Source: Fictibacillus norfolkensis (GTDB lineage: Bacteria > Bacillota > Bacilli > Bacillales > Fictibacillaceae). From it: 64,000 bases of DNA. The stretch is from assembly GCF_014836645.1 (NCBI RefSeq), contig NZ_JACSQM010000002.1:248001-312000 (forward strand), read 5' to 3'. How positions within the stretch are numbered: the first letter of the stretch is position 1; every line of letters starts with the position of its first letter. The translations under genes and the position numbers were made by a program. The notes under the pieces were generated by a model. The model did not search any database. It saw only the letters and a program-made list of their open reading frames with translations, and was not told the origin of the DNA. Positions 35,069 to 43,049 of this stretch are shown piece after piece.

Positions 35069-35095
35069 GACGATACTGGCTTTTGCTTTGTGACA
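35069..35095 (-). promoter_or_regulatory. ECF41 sigma-dependent promoter
   Basis: On the minus strand TGTCACA (35089-35095), a 16-nt spacer and CGTC (35069-35072), identical to the published ECF41 consensus TGTCACA-N16-CGTC as I recall it. It lies 33 bp before the oxidoreductase start codon. Confidence 0.88.
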
Positions 35096-35193
35096 GAAAA
35101 CTGTATTTTGTTTACATAAAATATCAAGGGGTAATGTTTTTATAAGGCAACATTTTCATTCAAGTTGCCAAATCTGCAAGAAAGGAGATCAAC

Positions 35194-35649
35194 GTGATGT
35201 TATATACCAAGATTCTGGTTGCTTTTGATGGCTCTGAAGGAAGTTACACCGCTCTACACAATGGTAATGAGATTGCACGGCATACAGGGGCTGAGTTAAC
35301 GTTACTTTATGTGACCAATGAAATGGTTCTGCCATTGTATGGTGGTGTACATCCAGGCGGAGTAGCGAGTTCAACTGTAGAAGTAAGAGAAGCAGAAATT
35401 TTGGAGCAAAGTCATGGTGAAGAAATCCTAAACAGAGCGTTAGGACGTGTTGATCATCAAATAAAGACAACAACTGCCATTTTGCACGGAGATCCAACTA
35501 CCACGATTTGTGGTTATGCGGATAGCCATAACATCGATCTCATCGTCATCGGTAATCGAGGCCATAGCGGATTTAAAAAGTTTTTCTTAGGAAGCGTTAG
35601 TCAAAAAGTAGTTTCTAACGCACATCAGGCTGTACTTGTTTCTAAATAA
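35194..35649 (+). CDS. Universal stress protein (UspA family)
   Basis: 151 residues. ILVAFDGSEGSYTALHNGNE and the ATP-binding motif VIGNRGHSGFKKFFLGSVSQ (G2xG9xGS). An ATP-binding stress protein, cytosolic, probably dimeric. The start may be GTG at 35194 or the ATG three bases later; AAAGGAG is upstream of both. Monocistronic. Confidence 0.9.
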   Translation: MMLYTKILVAFDGSEGSYTALHNGNEIARHTGAELTLLYVTNEMVLPLYGGVHPGGVASSTVEVREAEILEQSHGEEILNRALGRVDHQIKTTTAILHGDPTTTICGYADSHNIDLIVIGNRGHSGFKKFFLGSVSQKVVSNAHQAVLVSK

Positions 35650-35664
35650 CAATCGTTTAGTTAT

Positions 35665-35697
35665 GGGAGCCACTGAAACAGGTGAGCTCCTCTGTTT
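35665..35697 (+). terminator. Terminator after the usp gene
   Basis: GGGAGC...GAGCTCC stem with TCTGTTTTTTATT after it. The T run enters the end of the convergent deacetylase gene. Confidence 0.6.
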
Positions 35698-35698
35698 T

Positions 35699-36403
35699 TT
35701 ATTCGACCATTTCAGACACCGTTTTAAACGTATATCCCTTTTCCTTCAAATCCTTAATGAGTCCTTTTACAGATTTCATCGATTCTTTACGGCTTTCATA
35801 CATCACGTGCAGCAGGATGATCGAACCAGGCTGAATATTCTCACTAACATGCTTTACTATTTTGGTAGAATTCGATGCGACTTCTGGATATGTTTCTGGC
35901 TCTATGTTCCAAAGGATAGTCTTTCGATCGTGTTTATCGAAGTAATACGGCAGTCCGATTAACTTTTTACCATACGGCGGACGAAACTGAATAATTCCCT
36001 CATATCCTGCTTTGCGGATTAACTCATCGGTTCTTTCAATCTCACTTTTTATATAAGAAGGTGTTTTCAAAACCATTCGTTCATGAGAATAGGAATGATT
36101 TCCGAGCTCATGTCCTTCTGCAACTATTTCTTTTGCATCTTCCATGTTCTTTTCTATCTCCCTGCCAGTTACAAAGAAAGTAGCTTTAACTCCCTCTTCT
36201 TTTAAAATCGTTAAAATTTCATCGGTGTTATCTGTTGGGCCATCATCAAATGTAAGGGCAACTACTTTTTCAGCTGTATCTGCACTTGTTACTAAACCTC
36301 CGAAAAATTGAAAGTCTCTAGAACTGCTTAACTTTAAACCGCTGTATGCTAACGCAAACAATAGTATTATTGTAAAACTTCCGTAGATCACAATTTTCTT
36401 CAT
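35699..36403 (-). CDS. Polysaccharide deacetylase (CE4)
   Basis: 234 residues with an N-terminal membrane anchor (IVIYGSFTIILLFALAYSGL). NodB motifs in order: VALTFDDGPTDNT (Asp-Asp), HELGNHSYSH (the two zinc His), FRPPYGKK and ILLHVMY. Deacetylates a cell-wall glycan (peptidoglycan or chitin-like) outside the membrane. Monocistronic; 36404-36456 is short spacer. Confidence 0.92.
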   Translation of the reverse strand: MKKIVIYGSFTIILLFALAYSGLKLSSSRDFQFFGGLVTSADTAEKVVALTFDDGPTDNTDEILTILKEEGVKATFFVTGREIEKNMEDAKEIVAEGHELGNHSYSHERMVLKTPSYIKSEIERTDELIRKAGYEGIIQFRPPYGKKLIGLPYYFDKHDRKTILWNIEPETYPEVASNSTKIVKHVSENIQPGSIILLHVMYESRKESMKSVKGLIKDLKEKGYTFKTVSEMVE

Positions 36404-36456
36404 CTACTTCTCCTTGTGAATATGAATGTATAGGAGCTCATAATAAGCAAGATTTA

Positions 36457-36957
36457 TTATATTTGATCTGAATACCAATAACTAGTTAAATCTGTCGTTA
36501 CCGAACGATAATCATTTTGACGCAGCATAGCTGTAATATTTCCACGATGATAGGCACCATGAGTAGTGATATGCAGCAACATCTCAGAGATACTCGTTTC
36601 TCTTTTTCCTGCCCATGGCGTATCCAGTTTTAGCACTTTGTCCAAATCGACTCCATCGTTAAGAAACTCACTATATTGATCGGTTAATTCCTTATACATC
36701 GTAATGATCTCCTCAATACTCTTTGTATCGGACTCTACTTTTTCAATCTCGAGTGCTTCTGACATACTAGTCCCTAAAATGATATGAAACCAAAGCTGGT
36801 CAACGATGTACATGTGTGAAACCACCTTAGAGATGGATGTAAAAACACTTTGTATTTCCTGATGATATACCTCATCTCCAAGTTCTAATAAACGATTAAA
36901 CATCTCCTTGTTCGCCCATACGTGATATTCATACATTTTGATTGCGTGATGAGTCAT
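36457..36957 (-). CDS. DinB-family protein
   Basis: 166 residues forming the DinB/YfiT four-helix bundle. The three metal His are visible in VVSHMYIVDQLWFHII and HITTHGAYHRGNITAML. In bacilli members are thiol transferases or of unknown role. Monocistronic. The 36958-37216 gap holds the promoter DNA of two divergent genes and one 8-codon ORF. Confidence 0.87.
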   Translation of the reverse strand: MTHHAIKMYEYHVWANKEMFNRLLELGDEVYHQEIQSVFTSISKVVSHMYIVDQLWFHIILGTSMSEALEIEKVESDTKSIEEIITMYKELTDQYSEFLNDGVDLDKVLKLDTPWAGKRETSISEMLLHITTHGAYHRGNITAMLRQNDYRSVTTDLTSYWYSDQI

Positions 36958-37109
36958 AATGTCCTCCCTTTAACACATTCTTCAGCCTTTTGCCTATTTT
37001 CGACAACACGATAAGATTCCCTCTATTTCTGAAGTCTCAAAAGGAGTTGGAATTGTTTTGAAGAATTGAATACAGAAGATAATATTACTCTTGTTAAAAG
37101 GAGAACGTT

Positions 37110-37136
37110 ATGAATTATTTTGAACACGAGATATAA
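37110..37136 (+). other. Eight-codon ORF with strong ribosome binding site
   Basis: AAAAGGAG then 6 nt and ATG, encoding MNYFEHEI and stopping. It ends 80 bp before the methyltransferase gene. It could be a leader peptide or the dead start of a lost gene. Confidence 0.25.
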
Positions 37137-37216
37137 AACTGCTACTTATCTAGGGGACCTCCAACAGAACCTTAAAGACTTATCATAATGAAACATAAAT
37201 TTTTGGAGGTGCACGT

Positions 37217-37978
37217 ATGAAACCTGATGTAGATTTTGAAATGTATATTAAGGAAGTTAATAAACCATTTTCAGGATGGGATTTTTCATATATTACTGAG
37301 TCTGGTCGAATGGCAAGTGGCATGCTTTCTTGGTCTTATGGCAGTATGGCGACCCCTCTCATCGGCAAAGTGTCATCGATGCTTGACATGGGCACGGGAG
37401 GCGGCGAATTATTATCCAAGCTTCAACCATTTCCAGCAGTAGTTTGTGCTACAGAAGGGTATCTGCCTAACGTTCCAATCGCAAAAGAACGGCTTGAACC
37501 TCTTGGTGTAAATGTATTTCAGATCGGTGACGACGATCTTCTTCCATTTGAAGATCGTACGTTTGACCTTATCATCAATAAACATGAATCCTATTCTCCA
37601 CTTGAAGTAAAGCGCGTATTAACAGCGGACGGAATTTTTCTTACACAACAAGTTGGTGGTTCAGACTGTGCTGAAATTAATACAATGCTCGGATATCCGA
37701 TTAATGAAGAATTTTCACACTGGAATTTGCGTTTTGCTGAACATGAATTAAGAGAGAATGGATATGAAATACTGGAAGCAAAAGAGGAATTTCCTGTTCA
37801 GCGCTTTTATGATATTGGCGCGCTCCTTTATTACCTAGACGCCATACCCTGGCAGGTGCCAGAGTTTAAAATTGAAGATTCTGTGGAGAAGCTACATCAC
37901 ATTCATGAGATGATTCAAAATAATGGATACTTTGAAGTGAAACAGCATCGTTTTCTACTAAAAGCAAGGATAAAGTAA
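37217..37978 (+). CDS. Class I SAM-dependent methyltransferase
   Basis: 253 residues. Motif I SMLDMGTGGGELLSKL, then PFEDRTFDLIINKHESYSP (motif IV region) and VLTADGIFLTQQVGG. Similar in outline to small-molecule methyltransferases of the UbiE/Methyltransf_11 group. TTGGAGGTGC upstream. Substrate unknown; closed by its own terminator. Confidence 0.87.
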   Translation: MKPDVDFEMYIKEVNKPFSGWDFSYITESGRMASGMLSWSYGSMATPLIGKVSSMLDMGTGGGELLSKLQPFPAVVCATEGYLPNVPIAKERLEPLGVNVFQIGDDDLLPFEDRTFDLIINKHESYSPLEVKRVLTADGIFLTQQVGGSDCAEINTMLGYPINEEFSHWNLRFAEHELRENGYEILEAKEEFPVQRFYDIGALLYYLDAIPWQVPEFKIEDSVEKLHHIHEMIQNNGYFEVKQHRFLLKARIK

Positions 37979-37982
37979 AAAA

Positions 37983-38021
37983 CTGGCTCAGTAATCGTTC
38001 AATTTGAACGAGCTGAGCCAG
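37983..38021 (+). terminator. Terminator after the methyltransferase gene
   Basis: Outer stem CTGGCTCAG/CTGAGCCAG and inner stem CGTTC/GAACG, followed by CTTTATTT. Confidence 0.8.
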
Positions 38022-38076
38022 CTTTATTTAGATTGAACACTAGATTGTCGGTGGATCGTTTTGAAGGATATAAATC

Positions 38077-38139
38077 TACTGTCCATTTCATTCAAAATAC
38101 TGTCCAGTTTTCTAAATTTACTGTCCACTTGTTTAAAAA
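38077..38139 (-). repeat. 21-bp-period degenerate tandem repeat, locus B (3 units)
   Basis: Three units at 38077, 38098 and 38119, each starting TACTGTCCA on the plus strand (TGGACAGTA on the minus strand) with 12 variable, AT-rich bases. The last unit touches the yrrS stop codon. Confidence 0.8.
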
Positions 38140-38781
38140 CTACTTCTGAACACTCGTCACCATCCAGCCTTTCTCATCAACCCACTCGAGGTTCACGGAG
38201 TATTTTTCGTTCGGCTGTTTATTCGGACTTACTTCTGCTACTGATTTTTGAGGACTGCCACCGTTACCGATCTTCCACACAGTCATGTTTTCATCAAGTC
38301 CTGTTGCAAGACGAATCGCTTTCAGTTTTTCATTCCAGTCCACGCTGCCCTCATCATAACTAGAAGTATGTGGTCCTGTTTGAGACGTACCTATCGGCTT
38401 GTTTAGAACAGGTTTGTCACCGGAAGCTTGCTGCTTTTTCTTTTCTGCTTCAGCTTTTTTTGCTTCTTCTGCTTTTTTCTTTTTATCGGATTCTTTTTCA
38501 GGATCTATGCCGATCTCTTCAGATGGTTCTTGTTTTTTTGCTTTGTCCCCACTGTTTGCTTCTTTATCTTCATCTTTTTCATAAGCACTTTCGTTATCTG
38601 GCTGAAGTTTGACCACTTTATGTTTTGGTTCTTGATTTTTTTCTTCTGTAACAGGCTCCTCTTCACCGCCTATAAGCAGCGCATCTTTTGGTAAGAATAA
38701 TAATGCTAAAAGAACAGCTCCTAATGCACTGAATAAAACCACATTTCTCTTTTTTGACTTTTTGCGTTCTGATCTTCTCAT
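38140..38781 (-). CDS. yrrS: YrrS-family protein (DUF1510)
   Basis: 213 residues: basic N-terminus, one membrane segment (VVLFSALGAVLLALLFLP), a long Lys/Glu-rich low-complexity linker (about residues 40-135), and the conserved C-terminal DUF1510 domain (SSYDEGSVDWNEKLKAIRLA, ... EWVDEKGWMVTSVQ). In B. subtilis yrrS lies beside pbpI and has no defined role; no penicillin-binding protein gene adjoins it here. AAGGAGTGAA upstream. Confidence 0.85.
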   Translation of the reverse strand: MRRSERKKSKKRNVVLFSALGAVLLALLFLPKDALLIGGEEEPVTEEKNQEPKHKVVKLQPDNESAYEKDEDKEANSGDKAKKQEPSEEIGIDPEKESDKKKKAEEAKKAEAEKKKQQASGDKPVLNKPIGTSQTGPHTSSYDEGSVDWNEKLKAIRLATGLDENMTVWKIGNGGSPQKSVAEVSPNKQPNEKYSVNLEWVDEKGWMVTSVQK

Positions 38782-38839
38782 CTATTAAATTCACTCCTTC
38801 GTAACAAACGTTCCCTTTCGTGATGAAACAAAACAAAAA

Positions 38840-38863
38840 GAACTCCAATAAAACATGGAGTTC
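38840..38863 (-). terminator. Terminator after the 38973-39422 GNAT gene
   Basis: Perfect 8-bp stem GAACTCCA/TGGAGTTC followed by TTTTTG on the minus strand. Confidence 0.7.
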
Positions 38864-38972
38864 AATAATTTTATAAAACTTTTATACTCAACATTAATTA
38901 TTCGAAAGCGTTTATTAAAATTTTGAGGGTGGCATGAGATTTCAGAAGTTTTTGCCAACGTAAAACTATGTA

Positions 38973-39422
38973 TTAGTTTTCTAGTACAACAGCCATTTCT
39001 TTGCCAAACCTGTCACCTTTATCTACAAATCCTAAGCTCGCATACAATTGGTGTGCACCCTTATTCTCAGGATGATATCCCACTACAATTCGTTTAGCAT
39101 TCATCAATGTCTTCATTTCATTAATCATCAACTGTGTTGCGACCTTTCCTATTCCTTTTTGCTGATAATTTTTATCTATCATAATACGATAGACCCAATA
39201 ACCATCTAATTCTTCTTCCATTGAATTGAACATTAGAAAACCAACTGTTTTATCCTCGAAACAGATAGCGTAAGGCTTTAAGCTTGGTTCAAATTTGGAT
39301 TGTGCAATGGAAACTGCGTTAGGTTCAATATGACTCACTTGATCGTCTGCAACTTCTAAAAAGCAGCATTCGTACCAATTTTCTGCGTTTAATTCTGCGA
39401 TTGTTACTTGTTTTTGTGTCAT
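38973..39422 (-). CDS. GNAT acetyltransferase
   Basis: 149 residues. WVYRIMIDKNYQQKGIGKVA (acetyl-CoA loop) and GYHPENKGAHQLYASLGFVD. This is the SpeG/BltD-like pattern, so a polyamine or similar amine is possible but not shown. Monocistronic. Confidence 0.85.
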   Translation of the reverse strand: MTQKQVTIAELNAENWYECCFLEVADDQVSHIEPNAVSIAQSKFEPSLKPYAICFEDKTVGFLMFNSMEEELDGYWVYRIMIDKNYQQKGIGKVATQLMINEMKTLMNAKRIVVGYHPENKGAHQLYASLGFVDKGDRFGKEMAVVLEN

Positions 39423-39519
39423 AAGTTCTCCTTTGAATGCAAATTACATTTTCTGTTTTACCATATTATAACATATGAATAGAGTGCGGGATGCTCTCAA
39501 ATTCTCAATCATTAAAAAA

Positions 39520-39547
39520 CAGTGCCTACCCGTTACTGAAGACACTG
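39520..39547 (-). terminator. Terminator after the OFA transporter gene
   Basis: CAGTGTCT/AGGCACTG hairpin followed by TTTTTT on the minus strand. Confidence 0.7.
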
Positions 39548-39559
39548 CATTTTAGTAGA

Positions 39560-40813
39560 TTATGCTACGGATTTTACTTGTTTCTCAGCTAGTTTTTTCA
39601 TATCAAAACGGACGAGTATAGACACAATGAGCGCAAGTATAAACAGTCCAGAAAAGAAAGTTAAACTGTTCGCGTAAGATCCCGTTGTATCCTTGATCCA
39701 TGCCGCGAATAACGGACCTGCAAGACCTGCTGCTGCCCAAGCTGTTAAGATGTAGCCATGAATCGCTCCAACTTGTTTTGTTCCGAAAAGGTCACCAATA
39801 TATGCTGGGATTGATGCAAATCCTCCACCGTAACAAGTATAGATGACTGCGAGCATGACTTGAAAAAGAATCGATGATGACGTTTGTGGCAGCATGAAGA
39901 AAAGAGCGATCTGCAAGACAAAGAATGTTGTATATGTATTAGGTCTCCCGATGTAGTCTGAAATGGATGCCCATCCGATTCGACCAAAACCGTTGAACAA
40001 TCCTAGTACACCCACAAGTGCTGCAGCTTCAGCAGTTGTTAATCCGATACTTTCTTCAGCAAGAGGTTTAGCGGCAGAAAGAATAGCAATGCCACAAGTC
40101 ACATTGATAAACAGCATGATCCACAGATAATAGAAGCGTCGTGTTTTTACCGCTTCGTTTGCTGTTAGTTGTGAGAGGTCTTGTTTGATTTTGACTTTAC
40201 CACTTTCTACATTTTCTTTAAAACCAGCAGGTAGCCATCCTTCTTCTGGTTTTTCTAAATAAAGAGAGGACAAAGTCATAACTGCAAAATACGCAATTCC
40301 TAATATAAAGAACGTGTTAGCGATACCTGCAGATTTGATAAGTGCGTCCATGATTGGTGAACTGATTGCTGCTGCAAAACCAAACCCCATAATAGCAAGT
40401 CCTGTTGCTAAGCCACGACGATCAGGAAACCATTTAATCAGTGTAGATACAGGAGCAATATAACCTACCCCGAGTCCGATTCCACCAAGCACTCCATAAA
40501 AGATGTAAAGGAGAGTTAACGAACCTATATTGACTGCAATACCTGAGCCAGCAATTCCAACACCAAAGAAAATGGCTGCAAGCAGACCCGCTTTCTTGGG
40601 ACCATGTTTTTCAACAAAATGTCCTAAAAAAGCTGCCGACAAACCTAAGAATAGGATAGCGATACTGAATGTCATCTGTACTTGAGAAGCTGTCCAGCCG
40701 AATTTTTCGATCAATGGATTTGTAAAGTTGCTCCAAGCATACACGGAGCCGATAGAAATATGAATTCCGACAGCTGATAAAGCAATGAGCCAACGATTTT
40801 TTGACTTTTTCAT
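39560..40813 (-). CDS. MFS transporter, OFA (oxalate:formate antiporter-like) family
   Basis: 417 residues, 12 membrane segments. N-terminal GSVYAWSNFTNPLIEKFGWT and KWFPDRRGLATGLAIMGFGF are characteristic of the OFA family (YbfB/OxlT-like). Substrate likely a small carboxylate, not certain. AGGGGGGAA precedes the ATG. The upstream region carries a long hairpin and a cre-like site, so both attenuation and carbon repression are possible. Confidence 0.88.
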   Translation of the reverse strand: MKKSKNRWLIALSAVGIHISIGSVYAWSNFTNPLIEKFGWTASQVQMTFSIAILFLGLSAAFLGHFVEKHGPKKAGLLAAIFFGVGIAGSGIAVNIGSLTLLYIFYGVLGGIGLGVGYIAPVSTLIKWFPDRRGLATGLAIMGFGFAAAISSPIMDALIKSAGIANTFFILGIAYFAVMTLSSLYLEKPEEGWLPAGFKENVESGKVKIKQDLSQLTANEAVKTRRFYYLWIMLFINVTCGIAILSAAKPLAEESIGLTTAEAAALVGVLGLFNGFGRIGWASISDYIGRPNTYTTFFVLQIALFFMLPQTSSSILFQVMLAVIYTCYGGGFASIPAYIGDLFGTKQVGAIHGYILTAWAAAGLAGPLFAAWIKDTTGSYANSLTFFSGLFILALIVSILVRFDMKKLAEKQVKSVA

Positions 40814-40888
40814 CCTTAATTCCCCCCTAAAAAGTTAATAAAGTTAAACAATCATGAAACTTACCCTAATGTAAGACAAATAAAAAGA

Positions 40889-40938
40889 CAACATTCAAAA
40901 GTACTTATTTTCTCAAATAAGTCCTTTGTAGAATGTTG
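40889..40938 (-). promoter_or_regulatory. Long hairpin in the OFA leader
   Basis: On the minus strand CAACATTC...GAATGTTG encloses AAAG/CTTT and ACTTATTT/AAATAAGT, a 20-bp interrupted stem with a tight loop, followed by CTTTTTATTT. It has terminator form and lies about 75 nt before the OFA start codon, so it is either an attenuator or the end of the upstream transcript. Confidence 0.6.
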
Positions 40939-41037
40939 CCTAAAAGCTCTACATACTCGTGCAGAGCGTTCATTCATCATTAAAGTAGAATAGAAAAAGT
41001 ACAGTTCTTGTATTTTCTCCATTACTATTTATATTAT

Positions 41038-41051
41038 TGTAAGCGTTTTTA
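41038..41051 (-). promoter_or_regulatory. cre-like CcpA site
   Basis: TAAAAACGCTTACA (minus strand) against TGWAARCGYTWNCW has one mismatch (position 2). It lies upstream of the OFA leader and just past the orphan sigma-2 gene. Confidence 0.45.
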
Positions 41052-41056
41052 TAATA

Positions 41057-41395
41057 TCAGATCGTCACATTATGCGCAACATAATTTTTTGACTTTTTAG
41101 ACAATAACCGAGTAATATGTACCTCCTCGCGATCAACACACTTTAATTTACACAATTTTATTAAATAACTTGAAAGAAATTTGTCTTTCACTTTAGTGTA
41201 ATGGTTTGGATTTTCCCATAAGTCACGAAATACTTCGCACAGAATCTGTTCAGCTATTTGCTTATCACCTGTAATTCGGAGGGCAACTTGAAATAGTATT
41301 GCGCTATATGAATCGACCATCTGTTTTAAGGCTTTTGTATCCTTTTGGAGCAATCGGCTTAAAACCTTACTCTCAAGGTCATGTCGTATGTTCAT
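41057..41395 (-). CDS. Orphan sigma-70 region-2 domain protein
   Basis: 112 residues from the ATG at 41395 (MNIRHDLESKVLSRLLQKDT), with GGAGGGTG upstream. Residues 20-85 (LKQMVDSYSAILFQVALRIT, GDKQIAEQILCEVFRDLWEN) resemble sigma region 2 of ECF factors. No region 4 follows, and no frameshifted region 4 is visible downstream. B. subtilis RsoA is a precedent for a region-2-only partner that needs a separate region-4 protein. No such partner is nearby. Confidence 0.7.
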   Translation of the reverse strand: MNIRHDLESKVLSRLLQKDTKALKQMVDSYSAILFQVALRITGDKQIAEQILCEVFRDLWENPNHYTKVKDKFLSSYLIKLCKLKCVDREEVHITRLLSKKSKNYVAHNVTI

Positions 41396-41512
41396 TATAG
41401 CAACACCCTCCTGTTTACTTCCTTTGATATTTTTCATTTCCCATAAGTTAAATATGTTAAACATTTAATACACGTTCAGTTAAATGAAAATAGACCTTTT
41501 GTACAACAAAAA

Positions 41513-41538
41513 AACAGCACTGTATGTTCAGCACTGTT
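41513..41538 (-). terminator. Terminator after the holin-like gene
   Basis: AACAG..CTG/CAG..CTGTT hairpin with TTTTTTT on the minus strand; the arms contain a direct repeat CAGTGCTG. Confidence 0.65.
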
Positions 41539-41550
41539 ATTGTTTTACTC

Positions 41551-41799
41551 TTATTTTTTTAAATTTTGCTCTAATGAATATTTTATACCTGCGACTGTTC
41601 CTATTCCAAGAAGTGCGTATTTTAACCCGATCAATGTGGCTTCTGGTGTAGCACCGCCAGCTTCCCAAAAAGCATAAAGAACACCTAAGACAACAGCAAC
41701 AATGGGGATATACTTATTCGAAAACCGATCCGTATGACGAATTGCATATAAAATCACAGCTAAACCAACGTACGGCGCAAAATCGGTCATAAAATCCAT
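41551..41799 (-). CDS. Small holin-like membrane protein
   Basis: 82 residues from the ATG at 41799 (MDFMTDFAPYVGLAVILYAI), with GGGGTG upstream. Three hydrophobic segments and a Lys-ending tail (YSLEQNLKK), the layout of small phage-type holins. No endolysin or phage gene lies beside it, so a holin role is only a suggestion. Confidence 0.6.
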   Translation of the reverse strand: MDFMTDFAPYVGLAVILYAIRHTDRFSNKYIPIVAVVLGVLYAFWEAGGATPEATLIGLKYALLGIGTVAGIKYSLEQNLKK

Positions 41800-41898
41800 G
41801 ATTTTCACCCCAATCGATAAAATTTGTATAACTTATACAAATCTTATTATTAATCGGATGAAAATAGACCATTTTCCTTTTTCCGTGTATGTAAAACT

Positions 41899-42963
41899 TC
41901 ATCTTAATGTTGCTCTTTGGAGTGCTTCATCACATTGACCAACCAAATTTTCAACCAAATTCCTCGCAGATCTCACTTGTGCTAGACCTGATGCTTGCCC
42001 TGCCCACATGGACATCATCTCTTTATTTCCTTGCTTTGCTGCTTCTTTTCTAATATCAGACGTTAATACGTGCTGCAGTGGATATGGAGGCAAATCATCT
42101 CCTATACGACTCTCCAAGTCTACCATCATCTTATTCTTAAAACCTCTCGCACTTTTTCCAGAAAAAGCTTTCGTGATTTTCGTGTCTGTATCGGTACTCG
42201 TTAGAATGGCTTCTTTATGAATGTTGTTCGCGCCGCTCTCTTTTACCGTTAAAAATGCTGTACCCAGCTGAACGGCTGAGGCACCTAAAGCTAGTGCTGC
42301 CGCCATTCCTCTGCCGTCCATGATACCTCCCGCTGCTACAACCGGACAAGAGACAGCATCTACCACTTGTGGAACGAGGGCCATTGTACCAATCATAGAT
42401 TCATTTTCAACATTTAAGAACGTCCCTCTATGTCCACCTGCCTCAGCACCTTGTGCAACGATAAGATCTACACCATTGGACTCAAGCTGAACCGCTTCTT
42501 TAACAGAAGTTGCTGTTGCGATAACTATGATTTCTGAAGCGTGCAATTTCTCTACTATTCTCTTAGTCGGCGCATCAAATGTAAAACTCACTATTTTCAC
42601 ACCTGCTTCTATCACTGTAGCAAGTTGTTCCTCAAATAGATCACTCATGTTTGGAATGTCGTGTATCTCGGAAATCCCGAGTTTTACACGGTATGTATTT
42701 AAATGCTGCTGCATGGCTAAACTCGTTTTCTCATGACATTCATAAGTCTGAGGAAGGAATAAATTAACCGCAATTGGGGATTGTGTGAGTTGATGAATTT
42801 CTCGTAACGCAACCTCAATTTGTTGAGGAGTCATGTATCCTGCACCTAGTGTTCCTAATGCTCCCGCTTCACTTACTTCTGCTACTAATTCAGGTGTTGT
42901 AGGTCCACCTGCCATGCCTGCTTGTAGAATAGGATATTTAATATTAAGCATGCTACAGATCAT
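41899..42963 (-). CDS. Nitronate monooxygenase (2-nitropropane dioxygenase family)
   Basis: 354-residue FMN-dependent TIM barrel. N-terminal YPILQAGMAGGPTTPELVAE, then VAQGAEAGGHRGTF, PVVAAGGIMDGRGMAAALAL and GASAVQLGTAFL, the standard class II NMO/FabK-like set. Oxidises nitronates such as propionate-3-nitronate to protect the cell. RBS GGAGGAAG. Monocistronic. Confidence 0.92.
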   Translation of the reverse strand: MICSMLNIKYPILQAGMAGGPTTPELVAEVSEAGALGTLGAGYMTPQQIEVALREIHQLTQSPIAVNLFLPQTYECHEKTSLAMQQHLNTYRVKLGISEIHDIPNMSDLFEEQLATVIEAGVKIVSFTFDAPTKRIVEKLHASEIIVIATATSVKEAVQLESNGVDLIVAQGAEAGGHRGTFLNVENESMIGTMALVPQVVDAVSCPVVAAGGIMDGRGMAAALALGASAVQLGTAFLTVKESGANNIHKEAILTSTDTDTKITKAFSGKSARGFKNKMMVDLESRIGDDLPPYPLQHVLTSDIRKEAAKQGNKEMMSMWAGQASGLAQVRSARNLVENLVGQCDEALQRATLR

Positions 42964-43012
42964 AAGTTAACTTCCTCCATTCTTTCTTTAGAATAAGCAT
43001 ATCAAAAAGAAA

Positions 43013-43040
43013 GAGCTTTAGTCTGTTTTGACCAAAGCTC
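43013..43040 (-). terminator. Terminator after dctP
   Basis: GAGCTTT..GTC/GAC..AAAGCTC hairpin followed by TTTCTTTTT on the minus strand. Confidence 0.75.
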
Positions 43041-43049
43041 ATCCTAACG

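Noticed and set aside
37110..37136. Separate small gene MNYFEHEI
   Set aside because: Too short to call a gene; kept only as a low-confidence note.
38077..38139. CRISPR array
   Set aside because: The 21-bp period is too short, there is no true repeat of 24 bp or more, and no cas genes are present.
40921..40980. 39-codon ORF over the OFA leader hairpin
   Set aside because: No ribosome binding site; the sequence is explained by the hairpin.
41551..41799. Prophage remnant around the holin-like gene
   Set aside because: No endolysin, structural or integrase gene nearby; neighbours are housekeeping.
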